In this document: positions 1 to 8,210 of the stretch, piece by piece
Position numbering within the stretch: the stretch's first letter is position 1
Layout: each line of letters opens with the position of its first letter
Assembly (NCBI GenBank): GCA_903840435.1
Contig: CAIMFV010000022.1
Coordinates: 1 to 64,000 of the forward strand
Source of the DNA: an uncultured Caulobacterales bacterium
GTDB lineage: Bacteria > Pseudomonadota > Alphaproteobacteria > Caulobacterales > Caulobacteraceae
Length of the DNA: 64,000 bases
Direction: 5' to 3'
The notes under the pieces: model-generated
Database searches by the model: none
What the model was told of the DNA's origin: nothing
What the model saw: the letters and a program-made list of their open reading frames with translations, nothing else
Position numbers and translations under genes: made by a program

Positions 1-32
1 CATCTGCAAACCTCGGCGGGCCCGTCCCTGGA

Positions 33-50
33 CCCCGGCCTCCGCCGGGG
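33..50. repeat. GC-rich hairpin upstream of prfC
   Basis: Seven-base arms CCCCGGC and GCCGGGG are separated by a 4-base loop. There is no T tract on either strand, so this is not a clear intrinsic terminator. It lies in the 243-bp stretch before prfC, where I see no other gene. Confidence 0.4.
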
Positions 51-243
51 GGAGCGGTGTTGAAGGAGGGGCTCAATTAAATCCGCTCATGACCTGCGAA
101 GGCCGGTATCCAGGAATCCATCCCCAAACCTCAGCAGAGCGGCCGGAGGTACTGTTGAGTTTCAGGGCTGAATTCCTTCGGCTTCCCCTGCCTTGGCCAT
201 AAACCCATCGACAGCCGGGACATCCCGCGATAACCGACAGGGC

Positions 244-1833
244 ATGAGCTCTCCTCTCGCCCTTGAAGCCGCGCGGCGGCGCACCTTCGCAATTATTTCT
301 CACCCCGATGCGGGCAAGACCACCCTGACCGAGCATTTGCTGCTGGCGGGCGGCGCTATTCGGGCGGCGGGCGCTGTGCGGGCGCGGGGCGAAAACCGCA
401 GGGCGCGTTCGGACTGGATGAAGATCGAGCAGGAGCGGGGCATTTCCGTGACGGCCTCGGTCATGACCTTCGACCATGACGGTCTGATGTACAATCTGCT
501 CGATACGCCGGGCCACGAAGACTTTTCAGAGGACACCTATCGCACCCTGACTGCCGCCGACGCTGCGGTCATGGTGTTGGACGCCGCCAAGGGCATTGAG
601 CCGCAAACCCTGAAGCTGTTTGAGGTGTGCCGGCTCCGCGATATCCCCATCTTGACCTTCATCAATAAGATGGACCGCGAGGCGCTGGACCCGTTTGAGC
701 TGTTGGACGAGATTGCGGGAAAGCTCGCCCTCGACCCGGCACCGCTTTATTGGCCGGCGGGCTCGGGGCTGCGGTTTCGCGGCGTGCTCGACCTGCGCGC
801 CGACAGCTTTATTCCCTATGTTCGCAATTCTGACGAACCCTTGCCGCCGCCGACGCCGTTCCGCGGCGCTGGCGTTGAGAGCTATCTGGCGCCAGAAGAG
901 ATTGAAGAGCTCTCCGACAGCGCGGAGTTGATTTTGGGGGCGTCGAAGACTTTTGATCCCAAGGCCTTTCTCGAGGGCCATATGACGCCGGTCTTTTTTG
1001 GGTCGGCCCTGCGCCATTTCGGCGTTGAAGAGCTTTTAGACGGCCTGGGCCTTTTCGCTCCGCCGCCTAAACCGGTCTCGGCCAGCCGATCTGCCCACGA
1101 CACCCACATCGCGCCAGGAGAAAAAGAGGTCACCGGCTTTGTCTTTAAGGTCCAAGCCAATATGGACCCCAATCACCGCGACCGCATCGCCATGCTGAGA
1201 CTCTGCTCGGGGAAGTTCACCCGCGGCATGAAGCTCAAGGTGCAAAATACCGGCCGTCAAATCTCGGTCAATTCGCCGATCATGTTCTTTGCTGCCGACA
1301 GAGAGCTTGCCGAAGAAGCCTATGCGGGAGATGTGATCGGCATCCCTAATCATGGGGTGTTGCGGGTTGGCGACAGCCTGTCCGAGACGGGGGCCTTGCG
1401 CTTTCAAGGCCTGCCCAATTTCGCCCCAGAAATTCTGAGGCGGGTGCGCGTCAAGGACCCGCTGAAGGCGAAACACCTCAAGCGGGCACTGGAAGGATTG
1501 GCAGAAGAAGGCGTCACCCAACTCTTTCGCCCCATGCTGGGTGCAGATTTTATCGTCGGAGCTGTAGGTCAATTGCAGTTCGAGGTCATGGCCGACCGGC
1601 TGGCCAACGAATTCCAGCTTGAGGTGATTTTTGAGCCCTCGCCCTTTGCCGAGGCGCGCTGGGTCAGTGGCGGCAAGGCTGAGCTTGAGGACTTTACGGG
1701 TAAGCACCGCAACGCCATGGCCGAGGACATTGATCAGCAACCGGTCTTTCTGGCCAAATCCTCCTGGGAAGTCGGCTATGTCACCGAGCGCTTTCCGGCC
1801 ATTGACTTTCATCGCACCCGCGAGCGCGGCTGA
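244..1833 (+). CDS. prfC: Peptide chain release factor 3 (RF3)
   Basis: RF3 is a translational GTPase that recycles RF1 and RF2 from the ribosome after stop-codon-dependent peptide release. The P-loop HPDAGKT is at residues 20-26, followed by the switch region (EQERGIS), DTPGHEDFSEDTYR and the guanine-specificity motif NKMD. The EF-G-like later domains follow, including the QLQFEV segment. From ATG 244 the protein has 529 residues, the normal RF3 length, and its N-terminus (EAARRRTFAIISHPDAGKT) aligns directly with known RF3. The frame also opens at a TTG at 193, which would add 17 unconserved residues. It is monocistronic as far as visible. Confidence 0.95.
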   Translation: MSSPLALEAARRRTFAIISHPDAGKTTLTEHLLLAGGAIRAAGAVRARGENRRARSDWMKIEQERGISVTASVMTFDHDGLMYNLLDTPGHEDFSEDTYRTLTAADAAVMVLDAAKGIEPQTLKLFEVCRLRDIPILTFINKMDREALDPFELLDEIAGKLALDPAPLYWPAGSGLRFRGVLDLRADSFIPYVRNSDEPLPPPTPFRGAGVESYLAPEEIEELSDSAELILGASKTFDPKAFLEGHMTPVFFGSALRHFGVEELLDGLGLFAPPPKPVSASRSAHDTHIAPGEKEVTGFVFKVQANMDPNHRDRIAMLRLCSGKFTRGMKLKVQNTGRQISVNSPIMFFAADRELAEEAYAGDVIGIPNHGVLRVGDSLSETGALRFQGLPNFAPEILRRVRVKDPLKAKHLKRALEGLAEEGVTQLFRPMLGADFIVGAVGQLQFEVMADRLANEFQLEVIFEPSPFAEARWVSGGKAELEDFTGKHRNAMAEDIDQQPVFLAKSSWEVGYVTERFPAIDFHRTRERG

Positions 1834-1931
1834 TCGTTAAATTCGCGCGGCGCGCGCACTGGCGTCGAGTTTGCTCGTCTTGCTTGCCTCTCTTCCGGAA
1901 CGTGCCGGTTTGAGACGGCGAGGAGCGCGGC

Positions 1932-3260
1932 ATGAACTTTCCGAAGAACTTCCTGGGTCGGACACCGAGGTCCATGCGCGAGAGTCTATTCGCGGATTTG
2001 GCGCGTATGGAGTTGGTCGACCTTGCCGCATTGCGCCTGGAGAGTGCCCAGCTGGCCGTCGAGGTTCATCGCGCCAGTCCCGACGAAAAAGGCGCCCTCC
2101 TGCTCGAACAGGCAATCCTGTTGGCCGAAATCGCCCGGCGTACGGGGGAAGCTGTGGTGCTGGCGCGCGCGGCCCATTCGGCCGAGCGGGCGACACGCTG
2201 CGCCCACGATGCCCGCCACAAGATCCGGGCGAGCTATCAACTCGCCGCCATTGGCGCCCTGACCGGCGAGCTCTATGGCGACCCCTTGGCCACGGAGGCT
2301 GCGGAACAGCGGCTTTCACAGTTGGAAATCCATGCCGATCTGTCGGACGAAGATCGGGCCATGATCCTTGGCCTCAAGGGGCGACTGGAAGCGCGACGGG
2401 CGCTTGCCGAATCCGATCTCAATCGCGCTGTCACTGCGGCAGGCTTTTATGATGACGCCGTCATTGCCGCTGATGCCTGCGTTCGGACCGGGCGTTTGGG
2501 GCGGACCAATGCCGCAGCCTTGCGCTTAGATCGTGCTGACCTGTTGGTCGCCTTCGGCGGGCAATTAAAGGACGACCAGCTTCTGCTCCAAGCCAAGGCG
2601 GATATGGCAGCCTTGGCTGCAGGGCTCGATAAGGACCGCTTACCGATCAGTTGGATGCGTGCCGAAACGCTTGGCGGTGCGGCCCTCGTCCATTTGGGAG
2701 ATTTGAGCGGTGACGCTTTGCAAATCCAGGCCGGCGTTGAAAAGCTGTCGGCGGCCAGCCAACATCTCCCCGAAGGCCATAGCCCTCTCGACGTCGCCGG
2801 TGCCGACCGCGCGCTTGGCCTCGCCCTCGCTAGCCTTGGGGATGTTAGTGACAATGACCACTCTTTCGATGTGGCTATCAGTGTGCTCGAAAACGCCAGC
2901 CACGCCTACGAAGCCGCGCCGCAGGTGGTGGAAAGGGGACTGCTTGCCTATGATCGCGCCGCGACGATTTTACGACGGGCTGAGCGGGTAGGCGACCTTG
3001 CCAACCTCGCCAATGCCGAGCTGCTGTTTCGCGAGGAATTAGCCGTCCTCGATGCCCGCCGAGATGAGACGAGTTGGGCCGTGCTGCAATTTGCCCTGGG
3101 CCGGGTCTACCGCGCCCGACATCTTGCTGCCCCGTCGCCGGATTTGAAGGCCCACGCGCTAATGGCCTTAACCGAAGCCCTCGACATTTTTGCCGCCAAA
3201 GGGTTTCGCAGCTTGGCAGATGCAGCGCTCGGTGGCGTGGAGGAGTTGCGGGCCCTATAA
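1932..3260 (+). CDS. Hypothetical helical-repeat (TPR-like) protein
   Basis: I do not recognise this 442-residue protein. It is almost entirely predicted helix, rich in Ala, Leu, Glu and Arg, with recurring segments that look like degenerate TPR or solenoid helices (for example residues 30-90, 150-250 and 330-430). It has no signal peptide or membrane segment, so it is probably a cytoplasmic scaffold. A strong ribosome binding site (GAGGAG) sits about 7 bases before ATG 1932. The gene is 98 bp after prfC on the same strand. Its stop codon abuts the stop of the convergent minus-strand gene at 3255, so no terminator space separates them. The function is unknown and the TPR assignment is tentative. 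Confidence 0.7.
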   Translation: MNFPKNFLGRTPRSMRESLFADLARMELVDLAALRLESAQLAVEVHRASPDEKGALLLEQAILLAEIARRTGEAVVLARAAHSAERATRCAHDARHKIRASYQLAAIGALTGELYGDPLATEAAEQRLSQLEIHADLSDEDRAMILGLKGRLEARRALAESDLNRAVTAAGFYDDAVIAADACVRTGRLGRTNAAALRLDRADLLVAFGGQLKDDQLLLQAKADMAALAAGLDKDRLPISWMRAETLGGAALVHLGDLSGDALQIQAGVEKLSAASQHLPEGHSPLDVAGADRALGLALASLGDVSDNDHSFDVAISVLENASHAYEAAPQVVERGLLAYDRAATILRRAERVGDLANLANAELLFREELAVLDARRDETSWAVLQFALGRVYRARHLAAPSPDLKAHALMALTEALDIFAAKGFRSLADAALGGVEELRAL

Positions 3261-4406
3261 ACCGGCTCGGAAATCGACCCGACTGCTGGATGTGAAGCTC
3301 GCCTCGAAGTCGCGCAACAATTCGATATATTCGTCGGCGCTGATAACGGCCTTATTCTTATTGCGGCTTCGGTAGCTCCAAAATTGTAGGAGGTGCTGCA
3401 GACTTCCGACCAACTCGCCGATGCGGAGAAAGAGTGACGGTCCGGCCAGCAGAAATTCGCGAAACGGGTAAGGGTCGCGGCCCTGGGTCAGGGCCTGGAA
3501 GGCCTTATCATAGGCGCTTAAATTATCGGCCACCTCATTAAAGGCGCCGACCATGAGGCGACCCAAGCGTTGCAAGGATTCCGCCACCACCTGGCGTGTT
3601 GCCGTGTCCCAATCATGCTGGGGGCGTAACTGTCCCATATCGCGCAGCGCTATAGGAATGGCATTCTCAATCCGCTTAGCCACCCATTTATAGTATAAAA
3701 AGCCCTTCCAAGCGAAAAGCCCCTCGTGGAATTCGGTTTGGCTGAATCTCAACGTAATACGTAACGGCTCCAAATCCCGATCATATTTGTTGGACAGCAT
3801 TTTTTTGACCATGCGGCGCGAAGAATCTGTATGGCCAGAGCCTTCATTCGCTAAGACAACCAGCTCTAATATTTCATTTTGGACAAAAGATTCCATCCGC
3901 ATAACTTCGGTTATGTTCAGGTTGAAATAGAGTGGATCGGGATGGATATCGAACCGGGCTAACCACTCCCGCAACAAAAATGGATCGAAGGACGGTGCGC
4001 GCTCCAGCGCTTCGAGCGTGCGCAGGTCCGGCGTGCGATTGACCAAGTCCTCGCCGACCGCGCTCGCCAAACCTTCAACGAATCCCGGCTGATTGATGAA
4101 AATATACTGACCGCCGAGATCGAGCGCCTTTTGATCGAGCGGCATTAAAAGTTTTGTCGCGGTCGTGCGGCCATCGTGAAAGACGTTTCGCTCGTTGTCG
4201 CGCAGATTGTGTTTAATGATAAAGGCGGTATTAAGTGCAGCAAAAGAGAAAAAAGGCCGACCTATCGATTCGTTTTCTTTGAGTGCTGTTTCATGAGTTC
4301 TAAGTAAGTTTAAAACACGAGAAGTTGATCCGCGCTTATGCAAAGTTGACAAGCTTCTAACATTGTTCTCTACACTGATCTTTGCTTTCAATGACAGAGC
4401 GTTCAT
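3255..4406 (-). CDS. Uncharacterised protein, paralogue A of a two-copy family
   Basis: This 383-residue protein belongs to no family I can name. It is clearly homologous to the protein at 8211-9347. Shared blocks include STSRVLNL near residue 30, a block of the form KHxLRxNExxxFxDGRxTATK near residues 70-90, a SFDPFL-type segment, WKGFLYYKWV in the middle, and PFREFLLAGPSLF followed by GELVGSLQHLLQFWSYR near the C-terminus. It has no signal peptide and no transmembrane segment. ATG 4406 was chosen because the GTG one codon upstream adds nothing. Base composition is more A+T-rich than its neighbours, especially in its 5' half and upstream. The function is unknown. Confidence 0.8.
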   Translation of the reverse strand: MNALSLKAKISVENNVRSLSTLHKRGSTSRVLNLLRTHETALKENESIGRPFFSFAALNTAFIIKHNLRDNERNVFHDGRTTATKLLMPLDQKALDLGGQYIFINQPGFVEGLASAVGEDLVNRTPDLRTLEALERAPSFDPFLLREWLARFDIHPDPLYFNLNITEVMRMESFVQNEILELVVLANEGSGHTDSSRRMVKKMLSNKYDRDLEPLRITLRFSQTEFHEGLFAWKGFLYYKWVAKRIENAIPIALRDMGQLRPQHDWDTATRQVVAESLQRLGRLMVGAFNEVADNLSAYDKAFQALTQGRDPYPFREFLLAGPSLFLRIGELVGSLQHLLQFWSYRSRNKNKAVISADEYIELLRDFEASFTSSSRVDFRAGL

Positions 4407-4598
4407 CACGAATACATCATTCCCGCGCGACGTAAACTGCCAAAACTCCGACAGTTTTCCATATTTTGTGCGAGAGTACGTCCCAGGCGTTAAAAAGCCA
4501 GTAAAAATGACTTCATTAGTGATGTTTGTGGTAGGCCATCAAGAATTATACAAAGTATATGCGTTCATACTGTCAATTATTCTGGCCTAAGAACAGTC

Positions 4599-4639
4599 TA
4601 GAGCGCTGCTCGATCAGATTGCATCAGATCGGCGCTCTA
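4599..4639. repeat. Palindromic intergenic element
   Basis: Perfect 8-base arms TAGAGCGC and GCGCTCTA enclose a 25-base centre that contains GATCAGATT and ATCAGATC. The element lies in the 293-bp gap between two minus-strand genes. The flanking gap (4407-4699) is A+T-rich and otherwise shows no gene. The sequence style recalls short palindromic elements scattered through alphaproteobacterial genomes; that resemblance is from memory. It could also act as an RNA hairpin downstream of the DUF2336 gene's divergent neighbour. Confidence 0.55.
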
Positions 4640-4699
4640 TCGTTTTGAATTTTCGCCTTTCTTTTCCGCCAACCGGTGTCCACTTGGTCGGGAAAGGCT

Positions 4700-5791
4700 C
4701 TAGGCGGCGATTTCACCCGCCTCCCGACGCAAACGCCAGAACCGTAAGGTCCGTTGGGCGGTTTCCTTCGTCAGCGAGGTATAAAGGTGAGCATATTTCT
4801 GCGCCTTGCCCATGCCTTCACCGTCTTCCAAAATCAACACCGTGATGGTCAAGAACAACGACTTATCAAAGTCCGCCGCTTTACAGACGACGGCCAAGGC
4901 GTCGATCTGTTTGTTGTCGGTGATCCGCCGTGCTGTCTCAAAATCAAGGTCCGTCATTTCGGCGAAGGCGACGAGGAAGCGTGTGCGTTCGCCAAAGCGG
5001 AGGAAAGACGCCAGCACGGTCGGCGTAATCTTATTCTCCGCCCGCATCTTGCGAATGAGAATTTCGGTCTCGGCAAAATCTGGCGGTAAGGCGCCATCTT
5101 GGATGGCGAGTTTCTTGCGGCTGACCGAAAGCGCTTCTTGCACCTCGGCTGGGGACATGGCCCCGTTTCGCGCCAAGATTTGATCGCGTAACCGTTGCTC
5201 AACCACGAAATACATTTCGTTCAATAGGTCGATCGGCATGCTGCGCCGACGAATGAGCGATTCATGCAGGTCGGGGTTGGCGATGGCGCGGTCGACCACA
5301 GCCTCGGCCGCTGTCCTTGACAGCGGCGCATCCTGGTTTCGCAACAGGACGCCGAGCGTGGTGTCGTCGCCACGGTCGACCAGTACATCTGAAATGGCTT
5401 CGGTCAAGCCAGCGCGTCCCGATATGGCGCGCAAGTGGCCCTGGCCTCGGTCGCGCGCCACCTCAAGCAGCAGGTCTTCGGACAGGGCGGGCGAGCGGCT
5501 GAGCACCGATCCTGCCACTTCGATCTTGTCTAAGGCCAGTCGGCGCAGGACCGTATTGGGCGGCGAGGTGTGGAAGGCGAGGCGCTCGGCCAGTTCAGCC
5601 CGAACCTGGGTTTCCATCTCGCGGGTGAGAATATCTAAGACGTCGTCGAACAGGGCGTGTTCGCGAGGCTTTTGCGCGGTCGGGGACTGAAAAAACAGGT
5701 CGGTCACCTGACGCAGCAGTTCGCGACGCTTTTCGCTTGAGGGCTCTTCGGCCAAGGAAATGAGGGTCGAAAGGTCGATATCAGCGGACAT
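4700..5791 (-). CDS. DUF2336 domain protein
   Basis: A 363-residue cytoplasmic protein of the DUF2336 family, which is common in Alphaproteobacteria and has no established biochemical role. It is all helical, with HEAT-like short helices across residues 20-250. Typical family features are ERLAFHTSPPNTVLRRLALD near residue 70, the following ALSEDLLLEVA segment, and a conserved RRSMPIDLLNEMYFVVEQRLRD stretch split over residues 190-215. ATG 5791 begins MSADIDLSTLISLAEEP. The proline-rich exported protein gene ends only 5 bp upstream, so the two are probably cotranscribed. Family members often sit near signalling or motility genes, but nothing here confirms that. Confidence 0.8.
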   Translation of the reverse strand: MSADIDLSTLISLAEEPSSEKRRELLRQVTDLFFQSPTAQKPREHALFDDVLDILTREMETQVRAELAERLAFHTSPPNTVLRRLALDKIEVAGSVLSRSPALSEDLLLEVARDRGQGHLRAISGRAGLTEAISDVLVDRGDDTTLGVLLRNQDAPLSRTAAEAVVDRAIANPDLHESLIRRRSMPIDLLNEMYFVVEQRLRDQILARNGAMSPAEVQEALSVSRKKLAIQDGALPPDFAETEILIRKMRAENKITPTVLASFLRFGERTRFLVAFAEMTDLDFETARRITDNKQIDALAVVCKAADFDKSLFLTITVLILEDGEGMGKAQKYAHLYTSLTKETAQRTLRFWRLRREAGEIAA

Positions 5792-5796
5792 GGCGG

Positions 5797-6519
5797 TTAA
5801 GGCGATCCATCGCTGGCGATTGACAAGCGTTGGGCGGTCAATGCGGTTTTTCCGGCGGCCGTATTGGGGCTGGGCAGGGGTTGGGCGGCGCTCTGATCCT
5901 GTCCGGCAAGATCGACGCTGGTTGTAAAGGCGTCGGGGGGGATGGGCGCCGGGTCGGGTTGCAGGCCGTAATCGCGATGAACGGAATAGAGCCGTGCGCG
6001 CTGCGGTGAGGTGTCGACCGCAATCGGGGCTGGCTGTGGGGCAGCGCTTTGTGGGGCCGGGCCTTGCGGGCCTGAGCTTAAGGGAACAGGGGCTGCGGCA
6101 TTGGGCAAATCGGCCTTTTCCGCCCAGTTCAGATAGCTGACATGACGCCCGGCGTCGGCCGTAGGCGCGGCTGGGCTTTGCGCAACGGGGCGTGGGGCTG
6201 CGGGCGCTGCCACGTCTGCGTAACGCAGCACCTCAGGACGCGCTGGGGCGTCAGGAATGGGATGGGCAATGCCGCTGCCAAACCGATCCGAACGCTCGCC
6301 TGTTGCGGCAGGTCTCATCCAGGCGGCGGGGGTGGGCAGCGAAGTTGCGGTCGTGTCCTGCGCCCGGCTCCAAGACGGGGTAAGCAAACCCGCAAGGGCG
6401 ATCAGCGCCAGCCAAGGGGCGATGCGCTCAAGCAGGTGAGCATTGACCCGACTCGGCGTGCTGAGCAGTCTTCGCACACCGAAATAGGATTGAAGATTCA
6501 CCTTTGAGGCGAATGTCAT
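5797..6519 (-). CDS. Proline/alanine-rich membrane-anchored or exported protein
   Basis: An unrecognised protein of 240 residues from ATG 6519 (MTFASKVNL). The ORF continues 18 codons upstream, but that stretch looks non-coding. A hydrophobic segment near residues 34-51 (PWLALIALAGLLTPSWSRA) could be an uncleaved anchor or a signal peptide ending at SRAQ. The remainder is low-complexity and rich in Pro, Ala and Gln, consistent with an extended periplasmic region. It ends 5 bp before the DUF2336 gene, suggesting an operon. Short motifs give no function, and the composition makes homology searches unreliable. Confidence 0.6.
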   Translation of the reverse strand: MTFASKVNLQSYFGVRRLLSTPSRVNAHLLERIAPWLALIALAGLLTPSWSRAQDTTATSLPTPAAWMRPAATGERSDRFGSGIAHPIPDAPARPEVLRYADVAAPAAPRPVAQSPAAPTADAGRHVSYLNWAEKADLPNAAAPVPLSSGPQGPAPQSAAPQPAPIAVDTSPQRARLYSVHRDYGLQPDPAPIPPDAFTTSVDLAGQDQSAAQPLPSPNTAAGKTALTAQRLSIASDGSP

Positions 6520-6584
6520 AGGACCCGCGCTCCGCTCGCATCGCATGCTGGCGGGATTTATACCGCTGCACACTTAACCCCAGC

Positions 6585-7358
6585 CTAACGTCCGCGCCAT
6601 AAACGTAAGATGTAAACTTCGCCGAGACTGGCCAAAGCATTCAGTCCGACAGCGAGGAGGGCGAGGGCGGTCAGGGCGGCAAAAGTCTCCGCTGTCCGCA
6701 ACTGTTGGCTCGATTGCAAGATGCGCCACGCCAAGCCTTGTGACCCGCCAGATCCCGCAGCGATTTCCGCCACCACCGCGCCGATGATCGAAAGGCCCAG
6801 ACCAATCTTGCAGCCCTCGAGGGCGAAGGGCGTGGCTGCGGGTGCGCGAAGGCGAAATAGGCGCTGTAAGGCGCTGGCTTGGTAAAGATCAAAAAGCCGT
6901 TCCAAATCCGGGTCGGCCGACTTCAAGCCCGTCAGGAGCCCTGAGAAGATTGGAAAAAAGGCTGCGAGTGCGGCCAGCGCGGTGGTGGCGCGTTCAGGGT
7001 GATCAAGCCCAGCCCAGATGACCGCAAGCGGCGCCACGGCGACAATCGGAGTGACTTGAAGCGTCACCGCCACGGGTTTGATCGCCCGATCCACCGTTGG
7101 CGACAGGGCTGAAAGCAGGGCCAGGGGGACAGCGATAGCGATGGCAATGACAAGGGCGCTGAGCGCAGAGCCAAGAGTTAAGAGCGCCGACCCGAACAAG
7201 GGGCCCGCCTGGCTGATCAGCGCCAAGGCGACGGCGCTGGGAGGTGGCACCAGATAGACCGGTAGCCGTCCTGCCCGGCACGCAATCTCCCAAAGCGCAA
7301 CAATGGCAAGGATAAAGAGGGTCGGGGGCAGGAGGCGGGCTCTGAAGTCTCGGGTCAT
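6585..7358 (-). CDS. ABC transporter permease, SsuC/TauC-like
   Basis: A 257-residue inner-membrane permease of the nitrate/sulfonate/taurine ABC importer type, with about six transmembrane segments. The first is near residues 10-27 (TLFILAIVALWEIACRAG). The cytoplasmic EAA-like loop is near residues 180-210, with AEIAAGSGGSQGLAWRI close to the family pattern. It overlaps the ATPase gene by 4 bp (ATP-binding subunit first), so the subunits are translationally coupled. No periplasmic binding protein gene is adjacent, so the substrate cannot be assigned. The riboflavin/thiamine-precursor and sulfonate branches both share this architecture. Confidence 0.85.
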   Translation of the reverse strand: MTRDFRARLLPPTLFILAIVALWEIACRAGRLPVYLVPPPSAVALALISQAGPLFGSALLTLGSALSALVIAIAIAVPLALLSALSPTVDRAIKPVAVTLQVTPIVAVAPLAVIWAGLDHPERATTALAALAAFFPIFSGLLTGLKSADPDLERLFDLYQASALQRLFRLRAPAATPFALEGCKIGLGLSIIGAVVAEIAAGSGGSQGLAWRILQSSQQLRTAETFAALTALALLAVGLNALASLGEVYILRLWRGR

Positions 7359-8131
7359 GGCGCGCCCTCGGACATGGCCGCCGCCAAGCTTTCGCTCACC
7401 GTTTCCACCTGGTCACGGAACGATGTCGAGGTGCGAAAATGTGCTGCGCGCGGCGTCTCGGCGGCAAAGGCGAACCTGGCAAATTCGCGGCCGGGCGACG
7501 GCGCCATAACGATGATGTCATCGGCCATGAAGACCGCTTCCTCAACGCTGTGGGTGACAAAGACGACCGCTGGCCTGAGCTCGGATGTGAGGCGTTGGAC
7601 GTCCTCGGCCAATCGTCGCCGGGTGATTTCGTCCAAGGCGGCAAAGGGTTCGTCCAGCAGCAGAAGTCGCGGATTGGCGACTAAGGCGCGGGCGAGACTG
7701 ACCCGCATGGCCATGCCGCCAGAAAGTTGCTGCGGTTTGAGCCGCGTCGCGGACGAAAGTCCGACGCGGGCCAGGGCGTCATCCGCCCGCTGGCGTGCGA
7801 CCGCAACCGCCTCGCCCCGCAAGCGCAAAGGCAGAGCCACATTGTCAAGCGCTGTCGCCCAGGGCGCAAGGGTCGGCGCTTGGAAGACAACGGCGGTGTC
7901 GCCGACGCCAAGGCGGCGCACGACCTCGCCGGAATAGGGCTGTTCCAGTCCCGCGAGGAGGCGCAAGGCCGTTGACTTTCCACAACCCGAAGGGCCGACA
8001 AGCGCCACGGTTCTTGCAGGCGCGAGCGACAGGCTAAAAGGGCCTAAGACCCGCCGTCCGCCATAGGAGGCTTCGACATTGATCAGCGCCGCCACGGGGT
8101 CGGGCGGCAGCGGGGCTTTGGTATCAACCAT
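7355..8131 (-). CDS. ABC transporter ATP-binding protein, SsuB/TauB-like
   Basis: A 258-residue ATPase that energises the downstream permease. Walker A GPSGCGKST lies at about residues 42-50, the signature LSGGMAMRVSLARAL at about 138-152, Walker B LLLLDEPFAALDE at about 158-170, and the switch histidine in FVTHSVEEA. This pattern is typical of the nitrate/sulfonate/taurine family. The stop codon overlaps the permease start. A 79-bp gap to the upstream paralogue B gene contains a small hairpin (GCCGCA, TTTC, TGCGGC at 8144-8159) without a T tract. Confidence 0.9.
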   Translation of the reverse strand: MVDTKAPLPPDPVAALINVEASYGGRRVLGPFSLSLAPARTVALVGPSGCGKSTALRLLAGLEQPYSGEVVRRLGVGDTAVVFQAPTLAPWATALDNVALPLRLRGEAVAVARQRADDALARVGLSSATRLKPQQLSGGMAMRVSLARALVANPRLLLLDEPFAALDEITRRRLAEDVQRLTSELRPAVVFVTHSVEEAVFMADDIIVMAPSPGREFARFAFAAETPRAAHFRTSTSFRDQVETVSESLAAAMSEGAP

Positions 8132-8210
8132 TGCGCAAGTCTAGCCGCATTTCTGCGGCCGTGGGAACGGTCTCGGTGCGAAATTCCGTCACGGCCGCCG
8201 CGGCGGGGGC

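Noticed and set aside
1036-1812. 258-codon minus-strand frame
   Set aside because: Antisense to prfC, with no recognisable protein features.
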